This document shows positions 8,066-16,429 of a DNA stretch of 64,000 bases, one piece after another. The notes under the pieces are model-generated. The model saw only the letters and a list, made by a program, of their open reading frames with translations, was not told the origin of the DNA and did no database searches. The translations under genes and the position numbers were made by a program. The stretch is taken from contig NZ_JAUOFB010000004.1 in assembly GCF_030542105.1 (NCBI RefSeq), positions 124,001 through 188,000 on the forward strand, read 5' to 3'. Source of the DNA: Hymenobacter sp. BT730 (GTDB lineage Bacteria; Bacteroidota; Bacteroidia; Cytophagales; Hymenobacteraceae). The number at the start of each line of letters is the position of its first letter. Position 1 is the first letter of the stretch.

Positions 8066-9004
8066 TTATAGGGCCCATTCATGCTGCGTGGTCCTCACGC
8101 GCCGCCGGGAAGACCACCACACGGCAGAGGCTACCAAAGCGGCCACGCTGCCCGCCAGAACCAGCTGCGCGGGTAGCGGATCGGGCGGAGCAGGGGGAAG
8201 ATATTCTACGCCGTTTTCATCGGTGCGGGCCGGGTGATTTACGTAGCGGCCATGCTTGGGAATAGGGAAGTGCGTGGCGAATTCCAGCAGCTCATCGGCT
8301 ACGTGGGGGCCGCGCATCACCGGGCCGTGCCCGCACCCAATGGCATTGGGCCGCAGGTGGGCCAGCTTCGCCACCGATTGCCAGGAGGCCTGCCAATCGA
8401 AGGTAATAGGGGTGCCGGCGCGGCTGATGCGCGGCAGGCCCAGCAGAATAGCCGGTACCGAGTCATGGTCGGTGGTGGCAAAGGCATCACCACCTAGCAG
8501 GGTGGCATCTTGGTGGCGGAAAAAGGCTACCTGCCCGGGGGCGTGGCCGGGCACGTGTATGCACTGCCAGCCGGGCATAAACGGCGGCTCATGCAGGTCG
8601 GGGGCCAGGGCCTGCACGTGGCCATCAAACTGAAAAGACTGGGGCGGGAAAAACCGGGATACAAAGGCCAGGGAGCCCCCCACGGTAGGGTCGGCGGGCG
8701 GGTATACGGCCCGGCCGGTCAGGAACGGCATTTCCAGCGCGTGCGCATGAATGGGTACCTGCCAATACTCGGCCAGGGCCAGCGCAGAGCCGGCATGGTC
8801 CATGTGCCCGTGCGTCAGAAATATGGCTTTGGGCTTGCTCTCGTCTCCAAATAGCTTGGCGGCAGCTTTTTTAATGGTGCCCTCGCTGCCCGGCAGGCCG
8901 GTATCTATCAGCACCCATTCGCCCGGCTCGCCGGTTTCCACAAAATACAGATTCACAAAACGCTGAATGCGAAGCTGGGTAATGCCAGCAGCTACCTGTT
9001 CCAT
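8066..9004 (-). CDS. MBL-fold metallo-hydrolase with C-terminal membrane anchor
   Basis: 312 residues from ATG 9004. The metallo-beta-lactamase signature THGHMDH places ligands His65, His67, Asp69 and His70; further ligands are in HVPGHAPGQ, GGDAFAT and GCGHGPVM. The family hydrolyses thioesters, lactones or similar bonds with a dinuclear metal centre; no substrate-specific motif is apparent. A hydrophobic segment near the C-terminus (LVLAGSVAALVASAVWW) followed by RRRVR suggests tail anchoring with a short cytoplasmic end, which is unusual for a soluble MBL enzyme. It converges on the NGG-repeat gene. Confidence 0.8.
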   Translation of the reverse strand: MEQVAAGITQLRIQRFVNLYFVETGEPGEWVLIDTGLPGSEGTIKKAAAKLFGDESKPKAIFLTHGHMDHAGSALALAEYWQVPIHAHALEMPFLTGRAVYPPADPTVGGSLAFVSRFFPPQSFQFDGHVQALAPDLHEPPFMPGWQCIHVPGHAPGQVAFFRHQDATLLGGDAFATTDHDSVPAILLGLPRISRAGTPITFDWQASWQSVAKLAHLRPNAIGCGHGPVMRGPHVADELLEFATHFPIPKHGRYVNHPARTDENGVEYLPPAPPDPLPAQLVLAGSVAALVASAVWWSSRRRVRTTQHEWAL

Positions 9005-9171
9005 AGGAAAGATTGTGTGAAGTGATGGCGCAATAATATTCCTACGCAAATCATTCGCAGTCAGGTGCCTCTGCTGATGCCCATGCACTTGGTTTGTCCG
9101 GAGGGGTGTCTCCGATTTCTGACATCGGTTAAAGCTGATAAGCCCCTTGCCATGAACGTTCCTCGAAAAGA

Positions 9172-9200
9172 AAAGCCCTCTGCAGATTGCAAAGGGCTTT
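9172..9200 (-). terminator. terminator of the low-complexity lipoprotein gene
   Basis: Arms AAAGCCC and GGGCTTT flank an 15-base interior that itself pairs in part (TGCA/TGCA). It starts 26 bases past the minus-strand stop at 9226. Confidence 0.6.
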
Positions 9201-9225
9201 ATCGGATTTAGTAAGCAGAACCGGG

Positions 9226-9600
9226 TTAGCGGCCAGTGGTAGAGCCTGTGCCCGAAGTGCCACCACCTGTTGACCCAGCCCCAGTAGTACCGCCGGAGGT
9301 AGTGCTTCCAGCCGTAGTGCCAGTTGTGGTGCTACCTGTAGTGGTGCCTGCGGTAGTAGTACCGCCCCCGGCGGTAGTGCCACCCGCCGTTGAGCCGCCC
9401 GTACCCGTTGTGGTAGTGGTGCTCAGGGTGCTGGTATCGGTATTTAAGGCAGGGTCAATGGATGTGGCTGAGGTGGTATTGGCTTCGTTGACGCCAGTGC
9501 CAACGTCCCGGGTTTCGTTACCTGCCCGGTCGTTACCGCACGAGGTAAAGGCTAATGAGGCTGCAACTAAAGACAGGCTGAGAATCAAATGCTTTTTCAT
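9226..9600 (-). CDS. Thr/Gly/Ser-rich lipoprotein
   Basis: 124 residues. The lipoprotein signal ends LVAASLAFTSC with Cys22, starting at ATG 9600. Residues about 25-60 are acidic and Asn/Thr-rich; the remaining 65 residues consist almost entirely of Thr, Gly, Ser and Ala in irregular repeats (GSTAGGTTAGGGTTTAG). That tail is probably disordered and could be a spacer between the lipid anchor and the envelope, or a glycosylation target through Thr/Ser; both are inference. No family is recognised. Synonymous codon variety inside the tail (GGT, GGC, ACT, ACC, ACA) argues against a simple DNA tandem repeat. Confidence 0.65.
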   Translation of the reverse strand: MKKHLILSLSLVAASLAFTSCGNDRAGNETRDVGTGVNEANTTSATSIDPALNTDTSTLSTTTTTGTGGSTAGGTTAGGGTTTAGTTTGSTTTGTTAGSTTSGGTTGAGSTGGGTSGTGSTTGR

Positions 9601-9890
9601 CGGAGGGCTAAAGAATAGAGTGAAGTATAGGGTTGGTTGTAGCCGCTGGTAAGCAGCCTTAATACTAAGTGGGGAGTACGTAACTAATTCAGAGACAACT
9701 ATAATATAATTATGTTCATGCTGTGGTAAGCTCGTCACTGAGCAGCACCGAATGGAATAAAATCAATGTGGCTTTGACTCATTTATGCTGTTTCAGAGCG
9801 GTATAATGCCCCAATCAGAACTCGTTTTCAGTGCATTTATAAGCAGGTAAGGCAATTAATACGAAGCGGCTGGCCTGGTTAAAAAGCCCG
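9601..9890. other. intergenic region between divergent lipoprotein and hutU genes
   Basis: About 290 bases with no convincing ORF on either strand. It must hold the promoter of the minus-strand lipoprotein gene and control sites of hutU; no clear operator palindrome was seen. Confidence 0.4.
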
Positions 9891-9919
9891 TTGCCACCCG
9901 CCGAAAACCAATATCTTCG
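9891..9919 (+). promoter_or_regulatory. hutU promoter
   Basis: TTG at 9891-9893, 18 bases, then TATCTTCG at 9912-9919, close to the Bacteroidota TTG...TAnnTTTG promoter. It lies 37 bases before the hutU ATG at 9957, and it rules out translation from the in-frame TTG at 9891. Confidence 0.6.
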
Positions 9920-9956
9920 CCGCTCCACTCAACACCCAACATTAGCTTTCCCACCC

Positions 9957-11720
9957 ATGCCGCACTCTGCCCTGGAAACCCCCGAACTCAACCTCGAAGC
10001 CAACAGCCAATCCTCGGAAGCGAGCAAACCAGCCACCCGACCCATGTACTACGAGTACAAGCCCGAGGAAACGGTAAAGGCCATGCACGGCAACACCCTG
10101 CGCTGCAAAACCTGGGAAGCTGAAGCCGCTCTGCGCATGCTGGAAAACAACCTCGACCCAGCCGTGAGCCTGGTGTATGATGAGCTGATTGTGTACGGCG
10201 GTGCCGGCCGCGCGGCCCGCAACTGGAAGGAGTACCAGACCATTGTGCGCACCCTCAAAAATCTGGAAGCCGACGAAACCATGCTGGTGCAGTCGGGTAA
10301 GGCGGTGGGCGTGATTCGCACCTGGGCCCACGCCCCGCGCGTGCTCATTGCCAATAGCAACCTGGTGCCCGCCTGGAGTACCCAGGAATATTTTGATGAG
10401 CTGGATAAGCTGGGCCTGATGATGTACGGGCAGATGACGGCCGGCTCCTGGATTTATATTGCCACCCAGGGCATTCTGCAGGGTACTTATGAAACCTTCG
10501 CCGCGGTGGGCGATAAGCACTTCAACGGCACGCTGGCCGGCACCGTCACCGTTACGGCCGGCCTCGGTGGCATGAGCGGCGCTCAGCCGCTGGCCGTGAC
10601 GATGAATGACGGCGTGTGCCTGGTCATCGAGCCCATTGACGCCCGCGTGAAGCAGAAGGTGCAGGAAGGCTACCTCGACGAGCAGGCCCGCGACCTGAAC
10701 CACGCCCTGGAGCTATGCGAGCAGTATAAGCAGGCGCGCAAAGGCTGGAGCATCGGCCTGACCGGCAACGCCGCCACCGTGCTGCCCGAGCTGCTGCAGC
10801 GCGGCTACCACGTCGACATCGTGACCGACCAGACCTCGGCCCACGACCTGATGGACTACATTCCTGAGGGCGGCATTGACCAGGTGCTGCAATTGCGCAA
10901 GGATAACCCCGAGGAGTTCAAGCGCCAGGCCCTGCAGTCCATTGTGAAGCATTGCCAGGCCATTATTGATATGCAGGCCGCCGGCGCCGTGGCCCTCGAT
11001 TACGGCAACAACCTGCGCGGCCAGGCCGAAAAAGGCGGCCTTAAAGTGCGCGACGAGCACGGCCAGTTCCTGTACCCCGGTTTCGTGCCCGGCTACATCC
11101 GCCCGCTGTTCTGCGAGGGCAAAGGCCCCTTCCGCTGGGCCGCCCTCTCCGGCGACCCGCAGGACATCCTACGCATAGACTGCGCCCTGCTGGAAACCTT
11201 CCCCGACAACAAGATGCTGGCCCGCTGGATTGAGAAGGCCCAGGCCAAGGTGCCCTTCATCGGCCTGCCCGCCCGTGTGTGCTGGCTGGGCTACGGCGAG
11301 CGGGAAAAGTTCGGCCTGGTTATCAACGACCTGGTGGCCCGCGGCGAAGTATCGGCCCCCATCGTCATCGGCCGCGACCATCTCGACTGCGGCTCAGTGG
11401 CCTCGCCCAACCGCGAAACCGAAGGGATGAAGGACGGCTCCGACGCCGTAGCCGACTGGCCCCTGCTCAACGCCCTGGCCAACACGGCCTCCGGCGCCGA
11501 CTGGGTATCCATCCACAACGGCGGCGGCGTGGGCATCGGCAACAGCACTCACGCGGGTATGGTCATCGTGGCCACCGGCACCCCCGAAAAAGCCGAGCGC
11601 CTGCGCCGCGTGCTCACCACCGACCCCGGCATGGGCGTCTTCCGTCACGCGGATGCGGGCTACGAGCTGGCTCAGCAGGTAGCTGAGGAGCGCGGGGTGA
11701 AGATTCCGGGTGTATCGTGA
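9957..11720 (+). CDS. hutU: urocanate hydratase
   Basis: Second step of histidine degradation: urocanate plus water to 4-imidazolone-5-propionate with tightly bound NAD+ as an electrophile. 587 residues from ATG 9957. Family motifs are complete: [27 protein letters not shown], the NAD-binding [18 protein letters not shown], and the C-terminal [15 protein letters not shown] with the conserved Cys, then [10 protein letters not shown]. Codon use is strongly GC-biased (Cys, Gly, Pro-rich third positions in C/G), unlike the AT-rich gene that starts inside its stop codon. hutG lies 3 kb upstream and hutI 21 kb downstream. Confidence 0.96.
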   Translation: MPHSALETPELNLEANSQSSEASKPATRPMYYEYKPEETVKAMHGNTLRCKTWEAEAALRMLENNLDPAVSLVYDELIVYGGAGRAARNWKEYQTIVRTLKNLEADETMLVQSGKAVGVIRTWAHAPRVLIANSNLVPAWSTQEYFDELDKLGLMMYGQMTAGSWIYIATQGILQGTYETFAAVGDKHFNGTLAGTVTVTAGLGGMSGAQPLAVTMNDGVCLVIEPIDARVKQKVQEGYLDEQARDLNHALELCEQYKQARKGWSIGLTGNAATVLPELLQRGYHVDIVTDQTSAHDLMDYIPEGGIDQVLQLRKDNPEEFKRQALQSIVKHCQAIIDMQAAGAVALDYGNNLRGQAEKGGLKVRDEHGQFLYPGFVPGYIRPLFCEGKGPFRWAALSGDPQDILRIDCALLETFPDNKMLARWIEKAQAKVPFIGLPARVCWLGYGEREKFGLVINDLVARGEVSAPIVIGRDHLDCGSVASPNRETEGMKDGSDAVADWPLLNALANTASGADWVSIHNGGGVGIGNSTHAGMVIVATGTPEKAERLRRVLTTDPGMGVFRHADAGYELAQQVAEERGVKIPGVS

Positions 11721-11911
11721 ACAAAAAAACTTGGGAAATCATAGGAGGCATTGCACTAATAATAGGCGACTTCCTTCTGTTTCTAGTCTGCTTTGCTGAA
11801 CCTGCTGTTCCTAAGGTTGTGGGTAAATTATCATGGATTGTGTTTTTTCCGCTAATAATTCTGGGTGTTTACCTTATTGGCCGCAATCCCACTTCAAATC
11901 GTCAGAAGTAA
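11717..11911 (+). CDS. AT-rich small two-helix membrane protein
   Basis: 64 residues starting at a GTG that overlaps the hutU stop (GTGA at 11717-11720). Two membrane segments are visible, [20 protein letters not shown] and [17 protein letters not shown], with a short positively charged tail ([10 protein letters not shown]). Family not recognised. The composition shifts abruptly from GC-rich hutU to AT-rich at the overlap. The coupling to hutU suggests expression by readthrough, but functional linkage is doubtful because a diverged second copy of the hutU 3' end follows the gene. Confidence 0.5.
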   Translation: MNKKTWEIIGGIALIIGDFLLFLVCFAEPAVPKVVGKLSWIVFFPLIILGVYLIGRNPTSNRQK

Positions 11912-11977
11912 TTGCCTTCGACGGTGCCATTCTCCAAGGTTAACACTACAGTAGTCTGAAATCAGACATGTGCTTAT

Positions 11978-12035
11978 TTCACCCCGTACTCCTTTACCTG
12001 CTGGCGCAGCAGGTAGCCAAGGAGTACGGGGTGAA
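11978..12035. repeat. 58-base hairpin whose right arm is the duplicated hutU tail
   Basis: Outer arms 11978-11994 (TTCACCCCGTACTCCTT) and 12019-12035 are perfect complements; inner arms TACCTGCTG (11995-12003) and CAGCAGGTA (12007-12015) pair around GCG, with a three-base bulge GCC. The right half reads in frame as a hutU-like C-terminus. It may act as a terminator, though there is no T-tract. A smaller palindrome, GTCTGAAATCAGAC, lies just upstream at 11953-11966. Confidence 0.8.
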
Positions 12036-12063
12036 GATTACGGGTATTAAAAAATTAGTGTAA
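12001..12063 (+). pseudogene. second, partial copy of the hutU 3' end
   Basis: Bases 12001-12048 match the hutU tail 11667-11714 at 40 of 48 positions. Translated, LAQQVAKEYGVKITGI parallels hut[17 protein letters not shown], continues KKLV and stops at 12061-12063. It lacks the rest of the gene and any start. It separates the two small membrane genes. Confidence 0.8.
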
Positions 12064-12077
12064 TAAGCTAGGAACGT

Positions 12078-12425
12078 ATGGGCTTTGAGTTAAACCCCTT
12101 CGCAGTTTTTGTTTTTGGCATAATGGCCGCAATCCTGGTATTTGCCTACCGAGGAGCGAAGCGTCACCATGACAGAATGCAGACACATGGTGTACGTGTG
12201 CAAGGTCTAATTGTGCGCAATAAGATAAACTGGGGAAGGACAACAACTGTGCGTCCTATTGTTCGATTTGTGACTCAGAATGGGAAGACAATTGAAGCAG
12301 AATCTGTATATGGAGTATCTTTTGCTATACCTCGTTATCCAAAAGGAGCTACTGTAACGGTGACATATAATCAAGAAGATCCTTATGAATTCGATATTGC
12401 AGATGCTAGCCGTAGGTATATCTGA
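12078..12425 (+). CDS. DUF3592-like membrane protein
   Basis: 115 residues. One N-terminal membrane helix (FAVFVFGIMAAILVFAYRG) precedes a soluble beta-rich domain with VQGLIVRNKINWGRTTTVRPIVRFVTQNGKTIEAES and PKGATVTVTYNQEDPYEFDI. This is the form of DUF3592 proteins, where a variable loop is followed by a G-x-x-V-x-V-x-Y-N-P-x-D-P motif (here KGATVTVTYNQEDP). Role unknown; membrane-attached. Composition is AT-richer than the core genes. It begins 15 bases after the stop of the hutU tail copy. Confidence 0.7.
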   Translation: MGFELNPFAVFVFGIMAAILVFAYRGAKRHHDRMQTHGVRVQGLIVRNKINWGRTTTVRPIVRFVTQNGKTIEAESVYGVSFAIPRYPKGATVTVTYNQEDPYEFDIADASRRYI

Positions 12426-12667
12426 TGATTGTATTGCTTGTAGCTCTGGGATTTACCAAATGGCATCTTAATGCCAGCGCTGCCTGTGTTTCCTCAGGCG
12501 GCGCTGTTCATTCTAAAAAGGTGGATGCAACTGCTAGTCATAGGTAGGCATAAGCCATAAGCTAACCCTCACCATCTACCCGTCCAAAAAGCAATTCCCC
12601 ACTTCCGCTGTTTACTACCCTGCGGCGGTGCAGTGCCGCCGCGCAAACCATACAAACTATCCCTGTT
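12426..12667. other. intergenic, nothing recognised
   Basis: About 240 bases between the DUF3592 gene and the reductase. A short GC-rich imperfect palindrome (GCCAGCGCTGCC...GGCGGCGCTG) near 12472-12510 could be the terminator of the upstream gene. Confidence 0.3.
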
Positions 12668-13396
12668 ATGAACATCGGAATCATTGGCGCCGGCCATATC
12701 GGCAGCGCCCTTGCCGTGCGGCTCACCAGCCTCGGCCATAAAGTATACATTGCCAACTCCCGCGGCCCCGAGACGCTGCAGGACTTAGCCCGGAAAACCG
12801 GCGCTACTCCCGTAACGGCCAAGGAAGCAGCCCGTCACGGCAGTGACCTCATCGTGGTAACCATTCCGCTGAAAAACATTCCCGATCTGCCCAAAGACCT
12901 GTTCGAGGGCGTGGCCGCCGACGTGCCCGTCATCGACACGAGCAATTACTACCCGCAGCTGCGCGACGGCCGGATTCCGGAGCTGGAAAGCGGCGCCCTG
13001 ACCGAAAGCGAGTGGGTGCAACAGCATCTGGGCCGCTCGGTGGTGAAGGTGTTTAACAACATCTACGCCCACCACCTCGAGCAGAAGGGCCAGCCCGCTG
13101 GCACGCCCGGCCGTATCTCCCTGCCCGTAGCCGGCGACGATGCCGCCGCCAAGCAGAAAGTAATAGCCCTGGTGGAGGAACTGGGCTTCGACGCCGTGGA
13201 CGCCGGCACGTTGCGCGAATCGTGGCGGCAGCAGCCCGGCTCCCCCGCATACGGCGCCGATATGCCAGCTGACAAGTTGCGCGAGAACCTGGCCAGCCTG
13301 GGTACCCAGCGCACGGATGCCCAGCACACCGAGTTCCAGGGCAACCACGCCCAGCAGGAACAGGCCATGGCGGCGCAAGGCATCAAGCTGCAGTAA
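12668..13396 (+). CDS. NADP oxidoreductase, F420-dependent reductase-like (Rossmann)
   Basis: 242 residues. The N-terminus MNIGIIGAGHIGSALAVRL is a dinucleotide-binding Rossmann fold, and NSRG at 30-33 fits NADP phosphate recognition. The TIPLKNIPDLP and VKVFNNIYAHHL segments match the NADPH-dependent F420 reductase/NAD-binding family (YqkF/Fno-like), where such proteins occur in organisms without F420. The physiological substrate is unknown. Cytoplasmic, monocistronic. The 240 bases upstream show nothing recognisable; the gene is followed by a strong terminator. Confidence 0.8.
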   Translation: MNIGIIGAGHIGSALAVRLTSLGHKVYIANSRGPETLQDLARKTGATPVTAKEAARHGSDLIVVTIPLKNIPDLPKDLFEGVAADVPVIDTSNYYPQLRDGRIPELESGALTESEWVQQHLGRSVVKVFNNIYAHHLEQKGQPAGTPGRISLPVAGDDAAAKQKVIALVEELGFDAVDAGTLRESWRQQPGSPAYGADMPADKLRENLASLGTQRTDAQHTEFQGNHAQQEQAMAAQGIKLQ

Positions 13397-13440
13397 CTGA
13401 CGGCTGGGTAGCTGGCGGCTGAAAACCGACTATTTAAGCC

Positions 13441-13461
13441 GTTATGCTGAGCGCAGCCGAA
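13441..13461. repeat. fragment resembling an intergenic CTGAGCGCAG repeat
   Basis: GTTATGCTGAGCGCAGCCGAA resembles one arm type (CTGAGC...GAAG) of the repeat at 56888 but has no partner arm. Weak, noted only for comparison. Confidence 0.3.
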
Positions 13462-13491
13462 ACAGCTCCCAGGTAATACGAATTCGATACC

Positions 13492-13526
13492 GCGCCGTCT
13501 GGGGAAACTCAGACGGCGCTTTTTTT
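13492..13526 (+). terminator. Rho-independent terminator of the reductase gene
   Basis: GCGCCGTCTG (13492-13501), an eight-base loop and CAGACGGCGC (13510-13519) are followed by a run of seven T. Confidence 0.9.
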
Positions 13527-13607
13527 CTGCTGCTTGCCACTCAGGGCGTATCATTCGGGCCGTTCCGGTATTATTGTTCCGCCCTCCACACTACTTTTCC
13601 CTGCCTC

Positions 13608-14042
13608 ATGAAACTGCTGCTGACCGAACGCTTCACCGCGTATGCCTTGCTACTCCTTATTGCACTGACATTGATGTTCCACGCGTTGATTATCACCGGC
13701 GTGATTCCCTTCGGCATTGTGTGGGGCGGTAGAATGAAAGATCAGGCCCAGATGCTGACCTTCGAAACTATATCGGTGGCAATAAACCTGGTAATGTTAG
13801 GCGTGGTGGCAGTAAAAGCTGGCCTGCTAGAGGTGCGCATCCATCCTGGACTGATAAAGACGGCGCTGTGGATCATGTTTGGGCTGTTTTTGCTGAACAC
13901 CCTGGGTAATCTGCTGTCGAAAAACGAGGTCGAAAAGATGATTTTCACGCCCATTACGCTGTTATTGTCGCTCTTTAGTCTGCGACTGGCCCTTGGAAAA
14001 TCCAGCGCTATACCCAGGCGCGAACTTGCTACTCATGCCTGA
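13608..14042 (+). CDS. four-helix membrane protein of unknown function
   Basis: 144 residues with membrane segments at about 10-31 (YALLLLIALTLMFHALIITGVI), 51-70 (TISVAINLVMLGVVAVKAGL), 83-102 (IKTALWIMFGLFLLNTLGNLL) and 111-130 (IFTPITLLLSLFSLRLALG). No charged catalytic motif inside the membrane. The pattern (HALIITGVIPFGIVWGGRM) is frequent in short uncharacterised integral membrane proteins of Bacteroidota. Start chosen at ATG 13608, 26 bases after a GC-poor stretch. Confidence 0.65.
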   Translation: MKLLLTERFTAYALLLLIALTLMFHALIITGVIPFGIVWGGRMKDQAQMLTFETISVAINLVMLGVVAVKAGLLEVRIHPGLIKTALWIMFGLFLLNTLGNLLSKNEVEKMIFTPITLLLSLFSLRLALGKSSAIPRRELATHA

Positions 14043-14135
14043 CATTAGGGCGGGGTTATATTTCAATTGCTGCCCCAGCGGGGAATAAATATAAACCTGA
14101 GCTAATATTGAGGCCGTTAATCTTCTCAACGGCTT

Positions 14136-14762
14136 ATGCGTTCCGCTCTCCATACCTACCATTATTGGACCGGCCTGCTGCTGTCGGTTTTTATCCTGGC
14201 TCACCTCGGCAACCATTTGGTGGCGTTGTGGAGTGTGTCGGCGCACCTGGCTACCATGGCAGCACTGCGCGTGGTGTACCGCAACCCGGTGGTGGAAACA
14301 GGCTTGCTGCTGGCCGTAGCGGGGCAGGTTTTCACGGGCCTGCGCTTGTATTGGCACAGCCGCAGTCAGCCGCAGCGGCCGCTAGCGGGCCGGATTCAGA
14401 TTTTCTCTGGCTTGTACCTCGCTTTCTTTCTGCTGGTGCATACCGGCGCGGTACTCACGGGGCGGGCCTGGTTTGGGCTCGATACAAATCTGTACTTCGC
14501 GGCGGCGGGCATCAATACCTTTCCGTTTAGCCTGTTCTTCATCCCGTATTACTTTCTGGGGGTGACGGCCGTCTTTCTGCACATAGCCAGCCTACACTAT
14601 CAAAAAGGCACTCGTCTTTGGGGTGAAGCAAGCGCGCGTCGGCAGGCGCTGAGTATTGGCGGCGCGGGGGTAGTGGTGGCGCTGCTCATTCTGTTTGCCA
14701 TGACCAACCGCCTGCAAGGCTTGCCCATTCCTGCGCGCTACCTGCAGACTTTGGGGAAATAA
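14136..14762 (+). CDS. multi-pass membrane protein, possible cytochrome b-like heme protein
   Basis: 208 residues with five likely helices: about 8-30, 54-68, 86-108, 124-148 and 173-192. Histidines are placed inside or at the edge of helices: HYWTGLLLSVFILAHLGNHL, LVHTGAVL and VFLHIASLHYQ. This spacing recalls the SdhC/FrdC or cytochrome b561-type heme-binding subunits, so a membrane electron-transfer role is possible. No partner Fe-S or flavoprotein gene is adjacent, so the assignment remains tentative. Confidence 0.55.
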   Translation: MRSALHTYHYWTGLLLSVFILAHLGNHLVALWSVSAHLATMAALRVVYRNPVVETGLLLAVAGQVFTGLRLYWHSRSQPQRPLAGRIQIFSGLYLAFFLLVHTGAVLTGRAWFGLDTNLYFAAAGINTFPFSLFFIPYYFLGVTAVFLHIASLHYQKGTRLWGEASARRQALSIGGAGVVVALLILFAMTNRLQGLPIPARYLQTLGK

Positions 14763-14906
14763 TGCTACCTCCTTGCACGAGTTTGGTGGCCGCGCCAGGA
14801 GGTGGCATACAGCCGTATTGTTCTGATACTTATTATATTAGTTAGTCAATATGTTCGTGCCGCATTAACTATCAAGGCCAGCCAAGGGCAGCTACCCGCC
14901 TGACCG

Positions 14907-15701
14907 ATGGAAGCACACTACTGCTCCTGCGCCCACACTGAGGTGGCCCCCTACGTTGCTGCTATGTGGCAAGTGGAGGGGATGCCCGCGCATCAGCAGG
15001 AAACCATTCTGCCGAAAGGAATTATTGAGTTGATTTTCAGCTTTGCCGGCACGCTGCAGGTTGCGGTGGGGCCGGAAGCCCAGGTACAGCCCACGTCTTC
15101 GTGCTTTATCAGCGGCCTCGCCACCCGGCCATTGCAGCTGCAGGCGCCGCCAGCGCAGGCGTTGTTTGGAGTGCAGCTTACGCCGCTGGCCGTCAGAAAG
15201 CTGCTGAAGGTGCCCGCCGGCGAATTTTTAAACAGCCTTACGGATCTGCGGTTGCTGAGCCCGGCCTATGAGGCGCTGACCAGCCAGCTGGCGGAAGCCG
15301 GCACCTTTGCCAAGCGGCGGGCCCTCATAGAGGCCTGGGTGCAGCGCCAGCTCAAGGCCGTGCCGGTGCAGGATGCGGTGGTTTCCGGATATCTCAGCAG
15401 TCCGGCTGCGGCCGTGTCGGTTACGGAGCTGGCTGCCCGGGCGTGCTACTCGCCGCGGCAGCTCAGCCGGAAAGCGCACGAGCTGTTTGGGATGTCGGCG
15501 GAGGCTTTGCTGGGGTACCGGCGCTACCTTAGTGCGCTGCAGGCCCTGCATCAACCCAACAAAAGCCTGACGGAAGTGGGGTTGGAAAGTGGGTTTTACG
15601 ATCAGGCGCACTTTATCCGGGAGTTCCGGCATTTTACTGGCATGCCGCCGGGCAACTACCGGCAGCGGCGCAGCCAGCGGCCCGGGCACTTGTTCCACTA
15701 A
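14907..15701 (+). CDS. AraC-family transcriptional regulator
   Basis: 264 residues. The C-terminal 100 residues hold two helix-turn-helix units: VTELAARACYSPRQLSRKAHELFG and SLTEVGLESGFYDQAHFIREFRHFTGMPPGNYR, the second with the diagnostic AraC signature. The N-terminal half (EVAPYVAAMWQ, LPKGIIELIFSF, GLATRP) is of the DUF6597 kind found in many AraC proteins with unknown ligands. It may control the downstream membrane gene 70 bases away on the same strand. Confidence 0.85.
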   Translation: MEAHYCSCAHTEVAPYVAAMWQVEGMPAHQQETILPKGIIELIFSFAGTLQVAVGPEAQVQPTSSCFISGLATRPLQLQAPPAQALFGVQLTPLAVRKLLKVPAGEFLNSLTDLRLLSPAYEALTSQLAEAGTFAKRRALIEAWVQRQLKAVPVQDAVVSGYLSSPAAAVSVTELAARACYSPRQLSRKAHELFGMSAEALLGYRRYLSALQALHQPNKSLTEVGLESGFYDQAHFIREFRHFTGMPPGNYRQRRSQRPGHLFH

Positions 15702-15771
15702 AGTTGTCCGATATATACAATTACCCGGTTTCAGGGCGCAGGATATTTGTGTAAACAAACAACCTACCGCT

Positions 15772-16266
15772 ATGAAACGCACCTTCCTTTTCGCCTCGCT
15801 CGTGGTGGCATCGGGCCTGATGCTCACCAACATCTACAGCTCCATTGTAGACGCGCCCTCCTGGGGAAATAATATTCCCTATTCCATGGACGTGGCCCGG
15901 GAGTACTATAAGGCGTCGAACCCCGGCAATTTCTTCCGGATTTTCTCCCCGCTCAACCAGGGGCTGGGGCTGCTATGCGTGGTGCTGTTCTGGAAAAGCG
16001 GGCGCAAAACCCGTCAGTTTCTCATCGGGGCCTTTCTGCTGTATTTTCTGGCCGAAGGCCTCACGTTCCAGTATTTCTACCCCCGCAATGCCATCATGTT
16101 TGAATCCGGCACCACTGATCAGGTCATGCTGAAAAACGTGTGGCAGGAGTGGAGTACCACCAACTGGTTCCGGACCCTGGTGGTAGCGGCGGGAGTAGTA
16201 TGCTCGGCCCTGGCCCTGCACCGCACCTACACCGCCCCACAGCAGCCAAAGCTAGCCGAAGCGTAA
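15772..16266 (+). CDS. integral membrane protein, DUF1772-like
   Basis: 164 residues from ATG 15772, with a near-consensus -7 element (GATATTTG, 15742-15749) 22 bases upstream. Four hydrophobic segments: 4-22 (TFLFASLVVASGLMLTNIY), 57-75 (IFSPLNQGLGLLCVVLFWK), 80-98 (RQFLIGAFLLYFLAEGLTF) and 131-149 (WFRTLVVAAGVVCSALALH). An N-terminal helix followed by a short soluble loop (SWGNNIPYSMDVAREYY) and the NFFRIFSPLNQ motif resembles the DUF1772 (anthrone oxygenase-like) group. Activity is not inferred. Confidence 0.6.
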   Translation: MKRTFLFASLVVASGLMLTNIYSSIVDAPSWGNNIPYSMDVAREYYKASNPGNFFRIFSPLNQGLGLLCVVLFWKSGRKTRQFLIGAFLLYFLAEGLTFQYFYPRNAIMFESGTTDQVMLKNVWQEWSTTNWFRTLVVAAGVVCSALALHRTYTAPQQPKLAEA

Positions 16267-16310
16267 TAGGAGAATAGGGTACGGCCTCAGCAGCCAAATG
16301 AAAACAGAAC

Positions 16311-16346
16311 AAAAGCGCCGCACTGGATAACCGGAGCGGCGCTTTT
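16311..16346. terminator. bidirectional terminator
   Basis: AAAAGCGCCGC (16311-16321) pairs with GCGGCGCTTTT (16336-16346) around a 14-base loop, between a plus-strand stop at 16266 and a convergent stop at 16430. Confidence 0.85.
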
Positions 16347-16429
16347 ATTCTATATAAGCGAGCTTTTGTAATTCGCTTTAAGCAGTATTCAGCGACTTTC
16401 TTAGCCAGCCAAATCCGCAAAAGGCAACC

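Noticed and set aside
9236..9430. Possible DNA tandem repeat or CRISPR-like array in the Thr/Gly-rich lipoprotein gene
   Set aside because: Units are irregular in length and spacing and differ by synonymous codons; there are no spacers and no cas genes.
9891..9956. Upstream in-frame start of hutU at TTG 9891
   Set aside because: The TTG is the -33 element of a good promoter with the -7 element at 9912, so this segment is not translated.
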